DNA from: Bacteroidales bacterium
GTDB taxonomy: Bacteria; Bacteroidota; Bacteroidia; Bacteroidales; Rikenellaceae
Reading direction: 5' to 3'
DNA: 64,000 nt
Assembly: GCA_949419965.1 (NCBI GenBank)
Contig: CASPAC010000001.1
Location: 1 to 64,000, forward strand
A model generated the notes under the pieces. It saw only the letters and a list, made by a program, of their open reading frames with translations. It was not told where the DNA came from and ran no database searches. Below are positions 1 to 8,349 of the stretch, one piece after another. Made by a program: the position numbers and the translations under genes. The number at the start of each line of letters is the position of its first letter. The stretch's first letter is position 1.

Positions 1-231
1 CATTAAGGTTTCAGCGTTGAATTATTTGCGCATGAAACGTTCTTGCACCGAATCGTCGATACCCGAAACCGGCGGTACCAACCTTTTGCATTTATCCTTT
101 TTGCGCCTTATATTACCAGTGGATTGCTGAATCTACGTACCACACTGGCCGGAACCTTAATCCCGGCCACTCCGGGTTAAAAGAGAGCTGTTATTAAAAA
201 ACTTTTTTTCAGATCATTACGAACAACGACC
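1..231. other. left-edge intergenic stretch, no gene seen
   Basis: No convincing reading frame or RNA gene was found. A 7-bp inverted repeat (146-152 with 163-169, TGGCCGG/CCGGCCA) lies here without a T-tract. An upstream gene may lie outside the window. Confidence 0.5.
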
Positions 232-269
232 AAAAATTACCCTTGCCGAAAATATTCCGGCAAGGGTAA
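232..269 (-). terminator. intrinsic terminator of the S46 peptidase gene
   Basis: A perfect 12-bp stem (237-248 with 258-269, TTACCCTTGCCG on the plus strand) has a 9-nt loop and is followed on the minus strand by five T (232-236). It starts about 55 bp after the peptidase stop codon. Confidence 0.9.
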
Positions 270-322
270 AATCGAGTTTTCCGAACGACCGTACCATATC
301 TTTCAGATCGTTTCCGTCGCGA

Positions 323-2437
323 TCACTTGATCTGCAATTCATCGAGCAACCAGCCCGCACCCGCGAACTTGTCAACAATGAAAAGTACATAGCGCACATC
401 CACGGCTATCGTGCGCTGCAACTCGGGTTCGAACGCCACATCGCCCGACATGGCCTCCCAGTTGCCGTCGAACGCCAGGCCGATCAATTCGCCGCGGGCA
501 TTCAGCACCGGCGAACCCGAATTGCCTCCCGTGATGTCGCAGTCGGCAAGGAAAGCAACAGGCAGCTCGCCATTCTTGTCGGCATAACGTCCGAAATCCC
601 GGAGACGATAAAGCTCCTTGAGTTTTTCCGGTACCGTAAATTCAGCCGGATTCTTCGGGTCTTCTTTCTCCATCACACCCTTGAGGGTCGTATAGTGATT
701 GTAGCGGATACCGTCCGCCGGATCATAGGGCAGCACACGGCCATAGGTCAGGCGAAGCGTAAAGTTGGCATCCGCAGCCCACGCCTTGTCGGGTTGCTGA
801 ATCATCAGACCGGCAACATACTTGCGGCGCCCCTCGGCGAGTTTTTTCTCCGCACCCTTGCACTCCGCAGCCAGCTTCTCATAAAGTTCGAGCACCGATT
901 TGCCCAATGCCACAGCAGGATCGGCAGCCACTTTTTCAGACGAAAAATCATCGATCAACGCCATCAGACTCTCCTCCGAAGCAAAGATCGAATGATCGTA
1001 AACATAATCCGCATAGGCATCCGTATCGCCGCCGAATTCCTTGTCCACGATCTCCGTGTAGAACGACGGCAAGGTCTTCATGTTTTCACGGGCGATCCGC
1101 AACATGCGCTTGGCTACCTTACGGTCGGTCGGAGCATTGTAATCCCCATACCAGTCGGACATTACTTTCTTGGTTTTTTCGGGATTTTTGATCTCCGACG
1201 AACGCGCGAAAGTCATTGCCGGCGCCAACAGTTCGATGCCGCGCAAAAAAGCCTCGGAAAGATACTGAAGCACAGCAGCGGGTTCCTCCATCGCCTTGCA
1301 GGCCTCGCAGATCTTGGGCAGTGCATCGACATATCCCTCTTCGGGCAGCGAATTCCCCTCGGCCCAACGCTGAAAAGACTCCTCCTGCGCTTGCTTACGA
1401 GCTTTCACATTGAGTTTCTCGATGCCGCGCGACATGCCGATCGAATTCTTCCAATAATTCGACGATTGGGCATATTTCGACGCATATTGGATACGCACCT
1501 TGTCGCTGGCCAGCATGTCGTCCCACAGAATCGCCTGGCGCTCGCCGCGAATGAAAATCCGCTGCGGATTCGACACCCGCAACATGTTGTCGATTTCATA
1601 GGACGTGGCATAACGCTGCGTCGATCCCGGAAAACCCATAATCATGGCGAAATCGTTTTCCTCGACACCGCCAAGCGATACTTTCAAGAATTTTTCAGCC
1701 TTGTAAGGCTTATTTTCGGGCGAATAATCTGCCGGCTTATTGTCCGGCCCGGCGTAGACTCGAAAGATCGAGAAATCGCCCGTATGACGCGGCCACATCC
1801 AGTTGTCGGTATCGCCGCCGAACTTGCCGATCGACTGGGGCGGCGCACCGACCAGGCGCACATCGGTAAAACGTTCGATCACGAAAGCAAAATACTGGTT
1901 GCCCTCGAAGAAAGGCTTGACATCGATCTCCATACCGGGATATTCCCCCTGCAATTTTTCGGTCAGTGCTTTGATGTTCTCCCCCGTGATCTCCCGATAC
2001 TCCTGCTGTCCGGCCACAGAGGGTACATTGCCAACGATTTCAGGCGTTACGTCCATGATCTTGCGGATAAAACGCACGCTCAGCCCCGGTGCCGGAAGTT
2101 CTTCAGCTTGCGACATGGCCCAGAAACCGTTTTTCAGATAGTCATGTTCGACCGACGAAAGAGCCTGGATCGCACCGAAACCGCAATGATGATTGGTAAA
2201 CAGCAGTCCTTCGGGCGATACGATCTCACCTGTACAACCGCCGCCGAAGATAACAATGGCATCCTTGAGCGACGACTTGTTGACGCTGTAAATATCTTCG
2301 GCCGACAACTTGCAACCGCGCATTTTCATGTTCCGGATGTTCATTTTCTGCAAGTAGGGCAACATCCACATGCCCTCATCGGCCGCAGCCGAAAACGAGA
2401 CCGACACGGCAGCGATCAACAACAAAAATTTCTTCAT
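323..2437 (-). CDS. S46 family dipeptidyl-peptidase, DPP7-type
   Basis: Exported serine peptidase of family S46 that removes N-terminal dipeptides from oligopeptides, probably in the periplasm. The chain starts with a signal peptide (MKKFLLLIAAVSVSFSAAA), length about 704 aa as usual for DPP7/DPP11. Visible catalytic regions are TNHHCG (His), GGDTDNWMWPRH (Asp) and TGGNSGSP (Ser, about residue 640). Eighteen residues after that Ser the motif FDGNWE carries Gly. Gly here is the DPP7 form (hydrophobic P1), whereas DPP11 has Arg, so a preference for hydrophobic residues is inferred. An ATG at 2449 overlaps the nadA stop (ATGA) and is the alternative start; 2437 places the signal peptide better. 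It is co-transcribed with nadA. Confidence 0.92.
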   Translation of the reverse strand: MKKFLLLIAAVSVSFSAAADEGMWMLPYLQKMNIRNMKMRGCKLSAEDIYSVNKSSLKDAIVIFGGGCTGEIVSPEGLLFTNHHCGFGAIQALSSVEHDYLKNGFWAMSQAEELPAPGLSVRFIRKIMDVTPEIVGNVPSVAGQQEYREITGENIKALTEKLQGEYPGMEIDVKPFFEGNQYFAFVIERFTDVRLVGAPPQSIGKFGGDTDNWMWPRHTGDFSIFRVYAGPDNKPADYSPENKPYKAEKFLKVSLGGVEENDFAMIMGFPGSTQRYATSYEIDNMLRVSNPQRIFIRGERQAILWDDMLASDKVRIQYASKYAQSSNYWKNSIGMSRGIEKLNVKARKQAQEESFQRWAEGNSLPEEGYVDALPKICEACKAMEEPAAVLQYLSEAFLRGIELLAPAMTFARSSEIKNPEKTKKVMSDWYGDYNAPTDRKVAKRMLRIARENMKTLPSFYTEIVDKEFGGDTDAYADYVYDHSIFASEESLMALIDDFSSEKVAADPAVALGKSVLELYEKLAAECKGAEKKLAEGRRKYVAGLMIQQPDKAWAADANFTLRLTYGRVLPYDPADGIRYNHYTTLKGVMEKEDPKNPAEFTVPEKLKELYRLRDFGRYADKNGELPVAFLADCDITGGNSGSPVLNARGELIGLAFDGNWEAMSGDVAFEPELQRTIAVDVRYVLFIVDKFAGAGWLLDELQIK

Positions 2438-2445
2438 GGTTCCTA

Positions 2446-3387
2446 TCATTTTATATTTATCATGTTCAAAATCGAACGTTCTGCCTGTTTACGGATTTTT
2501 TCGTCGATCACTATTTCCGGCGCTCCGTTCTCCAGACACGCAATAATATTTTCCAACGTTACCATCTTCATGTAACGACAATTGTTGCAGCCGCAACTCT
2601 CATCGTCGGGCGGCGCAGGGATAAACCGTTTTTCAGGATAGCGCCGCTGCATTTCAGCCAGGATGCCGGCTTCCGTCACCACAATGAATTCTTCAGCATC
2701 GCTCATTCCGCAATATTCAAGAATCGCCGCCGTAGAACCTACAAAATCAGCCGTCTCGACAATATATGCCCGGCATTCGGGATGGGCGACTACCGCCGCC
2801 CCAGGATGCTGTTTTTTGAGCGCCAACAATTTTTCAAGCGAAAATTCTTCATGTACATGGCAGGCACCGTCCCACAACACCATATTTTCACGGCCGGTCA
2901 GTTTGCGGACATAAGCCCCCAGATTGCGGTCGGGAGCGAAAATCAATGGTTGATCCTCCGGAATGGAACGTACGACCTGCAAGGCATTGGATGACGTGCA
3001 GCAGATATCCGTAAGCGCCTTGACTTCGACCGTCGTATTGACATAAGAAACGACTTTATGCCCCGGATACTTCGCCTTGAAGGCAGCGAACGCTTCCGCC
3101 CCGCACGATTCGGCCAGCGAGCAGCCCGCTTCCGGGCAAGGTATCAACACCTTCTTGTCTGGACATAGCACCTTGGCCGTTTCCGCCATGAAATGCACCC
3201 CTGCGAAAAGGATGACGTCGGCCTCGACCGAGCGGGCCTGGATCGATAAGGCCAGCGAATCGCCCAGAAAATCGGCCACAGCCTGCACCGCGGGGGTCGT
3301 ATAGTAATGTGCCAGGATCACGGCATTCTTGTCGCGTTTGAGCGTTTCGATGCGTCGGATCAGCGAATCGGAGTTATCGACTTTCAT
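2446..3387 (-). CDS. nadA: quinolinate synthase NadA
   Basis: Condenses iminoaspartate with dihydroxyacetone phosphate to quinolinate, the second step of de novo NAD synthesis, using a [4Fe-4S] cluster. At 313 aa it has the usual family length. The N-terminal LAHYYTTPAVQ and the Cys-bearing motifs (IPCPEAGCSLAESC, WDGACHVHE, CGCNNCRYMKM) agree with NadA. No nadB or nadC is beside it, so the pathway is split. It is the first gene of a two-gene unit with the S46 peptidase: the stop TGA overlaps an ATG there. No good TAnnTTTG box was found upstream. Confidence 0.95.
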   Translation of the reverse strand: MKVDNSDSLIRRIETLKRDKNAVILAHYYTTPAVQAVADFLGDSLALSIQARSVEADVILFAGVHFMAETAKVLCPDKKVLIPCPEAGCSLAESCGAEAFAAFKAKYPGHKVVSYVNTTVEVKALTDICCTSSNALQVVRSIPEDQPLIFAPDRNLGAYVRKLTGRENMVLWDGACHVHEEFSLEKLLALKKQHPGAAVVAHPECRAYIVETADFVGSTAAILEYCGMSDAEEFIVVTEAGILAEMQRRYPEKRFIPAPPDDESCGCNNCRYMKMVTLENIIACLENGAPEIVIDEKIRKQAERSILNMINIK

Positions 3388-3760
3388 TTTTATTATTTAT
3401 TTCTTTTTTAAATTTAAATATAAAGAAAAAAGAAAATAAAGGGTGTTCACAATGTTCATAAATAATTTTCGAACTGATAAGTGAACAGTTCAACAACGAA
3501 AATATTCATTATATTATTTTATATACGAGTGAATATCAATAATTTGTTTGTTTTCCACAATTGTGCAAATTATATTTCAACATATCGACATTCTTGATTT
3601 TTTAACGGGACATCGATTTTCCGGGGGCATAATCTGACCGTAAAAAATAATAACTATTTTTGGAATCGGCGGAATTCTGTATATATGATTGCAGATCGGG
3701 AAAACTCAAAAATTCCATGATGAAGTTATTCGAATTTACCGACGCTTTTCAACGGGGTTT
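3388..3760. other. AT-rich intergenic region upstream of nadA
   Basis: This gene-free, AT-rich 373-bp stretch must hold the nadA promoter. It has an inverted pair TGTTCAC (3444-3450) and GTGAACA (3481-3487), plus a 6-bp hairpin GAACTG/CAGTTC (3471-3476, 3486-3491). Either could be an operator, but no known site was recognised. Three copies of TTTTCAACG (from 3746, 3758 and 3780) lie around the end of mrp. Confidence 0.4.
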
Positions 3761-4813
3761 TCAACGTTTTTTCATCACGTTTTCAACGATGCGTTCTGCA
3801 ATTTCACGGTAGTGTTGTTCTACCCGCGGGTCGATGGCTGTGGCCGGGCGCCCCTCCTCCGCGCCTTCCATAATCGATTGGACGATGGGGATTTCGCCCA
3901 ATAGGCCGATTCCGTTTTCTTCGGCGAATCGGCGTGCTCCGCCTTTGCCGAAGAGGTAGTAGCGGTTTTCGGGCAGTTCTTCGGGGGTAAACCAGGCCAT
4001 GTTCTCGATGATGCCTGCTATGGGGATGTTCACGTTCGGGTTGCGGAACATCTCCGCGCCGCGCACCACGTCGGCTACGGCCACTTGTTGGGGTGTCGAG
4101 ACGATCGCCGCCGAGTCGATTTTCAGTTCGCCGATGATCGACAGATGGATGTCTCCCGTACCCGGCGGCAGGTCGAGCAGCAGGAAGTCCAGCGGCCCCC
4201 ATTTCGTCTGGTGGATCATCTGCTTGAGGGCATTCACGGCCATTGCGCCGCGCCACAGCAGGGCATCGGTCGGTTTGATGAAGAAGCCGATCGACATCAG
4301 ACGGATGTCCATCGATTCGGCCGGAACGATCAGATCGGTGCCGTCTTCCTGTACCGCATCGGGAACGTATCCCTCCACGCCGAACATCTTGGGTTGCGAC
4401 GGGCCGTAGATGTCGGCGTCCAGAATGCCCACGCGGAAGCCCATGTTGCGCAGGGCGATCGCCAGATTGGCCGTCACGGTCGACTTGCCCACGCCGCCCT
4501 TGCCCGAAGCGATTGCGACAATATGGGCGATGGAGCCGGTCGTGGTTTTTTCCTTGGGTTCGGGACGCGGGGCTTGACCGCCTTCTTTCACGACCACCAG
4601 GATTTCCGATTGCGGAAAATGTTCCTTGAGCAGCGCTTCCACTTGGTTTTTGATCTTGACCGCAAACGGGTCGCGGGCCTTTGCAAAGCGCAGTACCACG
4701 GTTTTTTTCTCGTTCGTGGCGGCGAGGTGTTCGATCATTCCGCTCGTCACGATATCCGTGCCGGTTTCCGGATGGACGACCGTGCCGAGCAGCTGTTTGA
4801 TTTGGGTTTCCAT
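3761..4813 (-). CDS. Mrp/ApbC family iron-sulfur carrier ATPase
   Basis: P-loop ATPase of the Mrp/NBP35 family, thought to carry and deliver Fe-S clusters in the cytoplasm. Residues about 1-85 form a MIP18/DUF59 domain (HPETGTDIVTSGMI). The deviant Walker A SGKGGVGKST follows at about residue 103, then DADIYGPSQPKMFG and DLPPGTGD. The C-terminal CXXC cluster-binding motif of E. coli Mrp is missing: ENMAWFTPEELPENRYYLFG stands there with no Cys. I believe this is common in Bacteroidetes homologues. The start METQIKQLL fits better than an ATG five codons upstream. It follows polA by about 20 bp, probably in one operon. Confidence 0.9.
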   Translation of the reverse strand: METQIKQLLGTVVHPETGTDIVTSGMIEHLAATNEKKTVVLRFAKARDPFAVKIKNQVEALLKEHFPQSEILVVVKEGGQAPRPEPKEKTTTGSIAHIVAIASGKGGVGKSTVTANLAIALRNMGFRVGILDADIYGPSQPKMFGVEGYVPDAVQEDGTDLIVPAESMDIRLMSIGFFIKPTDALLWRGAMAVNALKQMIHQTKWGPLDFLLLDLPPGTGDIHLSIIGELKIDSAAIVSTPQQVAVADVVRGAEMFRNPNVNIPIAGIIENMAWFTPEELPENRYYLFGKGGARRFAEENGIGLLGEIPIVQSIMEGAEEGRPATAIDPRVEQHYREIAERIVENVMKKR

Positions 4814-4834
4814 AAAAAGAGGTTGCAATATTGT

Positions 4835-7729
4835 TCAGTGCGCTTCCAGCCAGTTCCGGCCGATGCCGCAGTCGGCCAGCAGCCGGACTTTGAGCCGAGC
4901 CGCGTTTTCCATGCTTTCGGTCACGATCCGCGCTACGGTTTCCTGCTCCGAGCGCAGCGTGTCGACCACCAGTTCGTCGTGTACTTGCAGGATGACCTGC
5001 GAGCGGATGTTTTCGACCTTGAAACGGCGATGCACTTCGATCATGGCGATCTTCATGATGTCGGCCGCCGAGCCTTGGATCGGAGCGTTCACAGCATTGC
5101 GCTCGGCCAGACCGCGTGCCACGGCGTTGTGCGAGGCGATGTCGTTGAGGTAGCGGCGGCGGCCGAAAATCGTCGTAACGAAGCCTTCTTCCTTGGCTTT
5201 TTCGACCACATGATCCATGTATTCCTTTACTTTCGGATACGATGTAAAATAGCCTTCGATAATTTCTTTTGCTTCTTTGCGCGGGATTTCGAGCCGCTGG
5301 CTCAGTCCGAATGCCGAGATGCCGTAGATGATGCCGAAGTTGGCCGTTTTGGCCCGGCGGCGTTCTTCGTCCGTCACTTCCGGGAGCGGTTTGTTGAAAA
5401 GCCGTGCCGCCGTCGCCGCATGGATGTCTTCGCCGTGTTCGAATGCCGCGATCAATGATTCGTCGCCCGAAAGATGGGCCATCAGGCGTAGTTCCACCTG
5501 ACTGTAGTCGGCCGACAGCAATACGTGGTCTTCGTCCGTAGGGATGAACGCCTTGCGGATGCGGCGCCCCATTTCCTCGCGCACCGGAATGTTCTGCAAG
5601 TTCGGATTGGCCGACGAGAGACGCCCCGTTGCCGTCACGGCTTGATTGAACGAGGTGTGGATGCGTCCTGTCGTCGGGTTGACCAGTTGGGGCAGTGCTT
5701 CGACGTAGGTCGACAGCAGTTTCTTCACTCCGCGGTATTCCAGGATCAAATCCACGATCCGGTATTTGTGGGCGAACGACTGGAGATATTCTTCGTCGGT
5801 GCAGAATTGTTTCGTTTTCGTCATCTTGGGCTTCTCGGCGATGCGCATCTTGCCGAAAAGCACTTCGCCCAGCTGACGCGCCGAGTTGATGTTGAGCGAT
5901 GCTTCGCCCGCCTCTGTGCGGATTTCGTTCTCCAGCTCGGCCAGGCGGCGGCTCAATTCCACATCGTATTCCGCCAGCGCTGCGGTGTCGATCCTCACGC
6001 CCGCCATTTCGATGTCGGCCAGCACCTCGATCATCGGTTCTTCGATACGGAAATAGAGGTCGCACAGCCCCATCTGCTCCACCATCGGATAGAGTTTTTG
6101 TTTGAGTTGCAGCGTCACGTCCGCATCTTCGGCTGCATACTCCTTTACCCGTTCGACGTTTACCAAGTCCATGGTCAGCTGCTTCGAGCCTTTGCCGATG
6201 AGGGTTTCGATCTCGATGGGCCGGTACTCCAGATAGCGTTCGGCCAGGGCGTTCATGTTGTGGCGCGATTCGGGATCGAGCAGATAGTGGAGGATCATCG
6301 TGTCGTATTTCCGGCCGCGCACCGCGATGCCCAGACGGCGGAGCACCATGTAGTCGAATTTGATGTTCTGCCCGATTTTGGCGATCGCCTCGTTTTCGAA
6401 AAGCGGCTTTACGATCGCCGCCAGTTCGGCCGTGTTTTCTTCCCGAAACGGGACGTACCACGCCTCGTGGGGTTTCACGGCCAGCGACAATCCTACGATG
6501 CGGTCGTTGAAGATGTTGAATCCCGTAGTCTCCGTGTCGAAGCAGAATTCGGGATAGCGTTCTATTTCGGCTACCGCGTCGCGCAGCTGTCCGGGTGTCT
6601 CTACCAGCGTGTAGGTGTGCGGTGTGTCGAAGGCCGTACGGAAAGCCGTTGCGGCAGGAGCGATCGGTTCGGTCTCTGCTCCCGGCTCGGCGGCCGATGT
6701 CCCGTCCGCCGGAGTTTCTGCTGCCGGGGCCGCGGGCGGTGCGAATAAATCGCCTTGTCCCGCCAGGGCCGCTTTCTTCGCCGCGGCCGACTTGGCGCGG
6801 GCCATTTCGGCCAGTTGGCGCTGTGCCTCCTGGCGCGGAGCGTCGGAGATCGGTTCGGCCGGTGCCAGGTTGTTCAGGTCGTTCAGGAAAAGTTTGAAGT
6901 CGAGTTCGGCGAAAAGCGCACGCAGATCGTCGATATGGGGTTCGCAGACCGTGAGGTCTTCTTCGTTGAAGTCGATCGGCACATCCAGGCAGATCGTCGT
7001 CAGTTTTTTGGCCAGGCGAAGATTGTCGCTCCAGGCCGCGATCTTTTCGCCTTGCTTGCCCGGAATGCGGTCTGCGTTCTCCAGAATATTTTCCACGGTA
7101 CCCCATTCCTGCACCAGCTTGCAGGCGATTTTCTCGCCGATGCCCGGCACCCCCGGAATGTTGTCCGAGGCGTCGCCCCACAGCGCCAGAATGTCGCGCA
7201 CCAGCGTCGGGTCGTCGATGCCGTATTTCTCGCGGATCGCCGCCCGGTCGACGATTTCGATGCCGTCGGTGCCTTTTTGCTTGTATATCTTGCAGTTGTC
7301 GCGCACCAGCTGGCCATAGTCCTTGTCGGGCGTTACCATGTAGACGTCGTAGCCTGCGTCGGCGCCTTTCTGCGAGAGGGTGCCGATCACGTCGTCGGCT
7401 TCGTAGCCCGCGACTTCCAGAATAGGAATGCACATCGCCTCCAGCGCCCGTTTCACATAGGGCACCGAGAGGATGATGTCTTCGGGCGTTTCGCTACGGT
7501 TGGCTTTGTAGTCGGCAAAGATTTCGCGGCGGAAGCTCCCTCCCTTGGGATCGAATGCCACGCCCAGCAGATCGGGCCGTTCGCGTTTCTGGATGTCGCG
7601 CAGGAACTTCACGAATCCGAAGATTACCGAAGTGTTCATACCTGTGCGGTTGCGCATCGGGCGCCCCAGAAAGGCGTAGTAATACTTGAACAGCAGCGCA
7701 TAGGCGTCGACCAGGAAGAGTTTTTTCAT
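4835..7729 (-). CDS. polA: DNA polymerase I
   Basis: DNA repair and Okazaki-fragment polymerase of 964 aa with all three domains. The N-terminal 5'-3' exonuclease (FLVDAYALLFKYYYAF, YEADDVIGTL, GDASDNIPGVPGIG) covers about residues 1-290. A 3'-5' exonuclease domain keeps FDTETTGFN near residue 395 and YAAEDADVT, so proofreading looks intact. The polymerase carries DYSQVELR (about 738), RRAKTANFGIIYG and QVHDELV (about 913). An Ala/Pro/Glu-rich linker joins the nuclease domains. It sits between queD and mrp on the same strand and probably shares the queD promoter. Confidence 0.97.
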   Translation of the reverse strand: MKKLFLVDAYALLFKYYYAFLGRPMRNRTGMNTSVIFGFVKFLRDIQKRERPDLLGVAFDPKGGSFRREIFADYKANRSETPEDIILSVPYVKRALEAMCIPILEVAGYEADDVIGTLSQKGADAGYDVYMVTPDKDYGQLVRDNCKIYKQKGTDGIEIVDRAAIREKYGIDDPTLVRDILALWGDASDNIPGVPGIGEKIACKLVQEWGTVENILENADRIPGKQGEKIAAWSDNLRLAKKLTTICLDVPIDFNEEDLTVCEPHIDDLRALFAELDFKLFLNDLNNLAPAEPISDAPRQEAQRQLAEMARAKSAAAKKAALAGQGDLFAPPAAPAAETPADGTSAAEPGAETEPIAPAATAFRTAFDTPHTYTLVETPGQLRDAVAEIERYPEFCFDTETTGFNIFNDRIVGLSLAVKPHEAWYVPFREENTAELAAIVKPLFENEAIAKIGQNIKFDYMVLRRLGIAVRGRKYDTMILHYLLDPESRHNMNALAERYLEYRPIEIETLIGKGSKQLTMDLVNVERVKEYAAEDADVTLQLKQKLYPMVEQMGLCDLYFRIEEPMIEVLADIEMAGVRIDTAALAEYDVELSRRLAELENEIRTEAGEASLNINSARQLGEVLFGKMRIAEKPKMTKTKQFCTDEEYLQSFAHKYRIVDLILEYRGVKKLLSTYVEALPQLVNPTTGRIHTSFNQAVTATGRLSSANPNLQNIPVREEMGRRIRKAFIPTDEDHVLLSADYSQVELRLMAHLSGDESLIAAFEHGEDIHAATAARLFNKPLPEVTDEERRRAKTANFGIIYGISAFGLSQRLEIPRKEAKEIIEGYFTSYPKVKEYMDHVVEKAKEEGFVTTIFGRRRYLNDIASHNAVARGLAERNAVNAPIQGSAADIMKIAMIEVHRRFKVENIRSQVILQVHDELVVDTLRSEQETVARIVTESMENAARLKVRLLADCGIGRNWLEAH

Positions 7730-7789
7730 AGTGTTTGTGTTGCGTCGGGGACAGAAAGGGATGTGCTTTGCCGGTGTACGGTTTTCGCT

Positions 7790-8242
7790 CTATTGGTTCT
7801 CTTCGGCGAACCATTCCGCATAGGAGGTCGCCGTTTCGTGCAGGCGCAGCGAGTGGAGCGCTACGCCTTCGGGCAGCCGGGCCGCGATGCGCCGGGCGAA
7901 GTCGGCCAGCATGTTTTCGCACGTAGGTTGATAGTCGACTTCGACGATGTTGGAGAATTGCTGTGCCAGCATTTTGCGCAAGGCGGCGTTGCCGGGCGTT
8001 GCCCGCAGCACCAGGGCGTGGTCGAGCCGCGATACGATTTCTTGGTTCACAATCTGTTTCAATACGCCGAAATCCATTACCATACCGTATTTCGGGTCGT
8101 TTTCCGTTTCCGAGGGACGGCCCTTGACCGTCACGAACAGGCGGTAGGAGTGGCCGTGGATTTCGCGGCATGGCCCGTCGTATCCGTTGAGCGCGTGCGC
8201 CGCTTCGAACGAGAATTCTTTGGTCAGTCTGATCGTTGCCAT
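7790..8242 (-). CDS. queD: 6-carboxytetrahydropterin synthase QueD
   Basis: Converts dihydroneopterin triphosphate to 6-carboxytetrahydropterin in queuosine/preQ0 synthesis. The 150-aa protein has the zinc His residues H16 (EAAHAL), H29 and H31 (EIHGHSY), with the catalytic Cys at C25 just before them. Other queuosine genes are not in the window; folE, which makes its substrate, lies 26 kb away. The ATG follows a perfect TATCTTTG box by only 7 bp, so transcripts from it would be leaderless or nearly so. No other in-frame Met gives a sensible protein. polA follows 60 bp downstream. Confidence 0.93.
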   Translation of the reverse strand: MATIRLTKEFSFEAAHALNGYDGPCREIHGHSYRLFVTVKGRPSETENDPKYGMVMDFGVLKQIVNQEIVSRLDHALVLRATPGNAALRKMLAQQFSNIVEVDYQPTCENMLADFARRIAARLPEGVALHSLRLHETATSYAEWFAEENQ

Positions 8243-8249
8243 ATTTTCG

Positions 8250-8278
8250 CAAAGATAATGGATTTAAAACGAAACCAA
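8250..8278 (-). promoter_or_regulatory. queD-polA-mrp promoter
   Basis: The minus strand shows TTG at 8276-8278, an 18-bp spacer and a perfect TATCTTTG at 8250-8257, as expected for the Bacteroidetes primary sigma factor. Only 7 bp separate it from the queD ATG. Confidence 0.75.
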
Positions 8279-8291
8279 GGAATCCGGCGGC

Positions 8292-8328
8292 AAAAAAAGC
8301 GGGACGTCTTCCGAAGAAACCGTCCCGC
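8292..8328 (-). terminator. intrinsic terminator of sppA
   Basis: GCGGGACG (8299-8306) pairs with CGTCCCGC (8321-8328), extended by an inner TCTT/AAGA, and is followed on the minus strand by seven T (8292-8298). It lies just after the sppA stop and before the queD promoter. Confidence 0.88.
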
Positions 8329-8349
8329 CGAGCGATACGTCCGCTCCGT

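Noticed and set aside
695..2575. 626-codon plus-strand open frame over the S46 gene
   Set aside because: Antisense to a clear peptidase; His/Arg-rich, no family features. High GC and codon bias create such shadow frames all over this window.
3804..7433. 1209-codon frame across polA and mrp
   Set aside because: Out-of-frame shadow; Arg-rich composition, while both genes beneath show full domain motifs.
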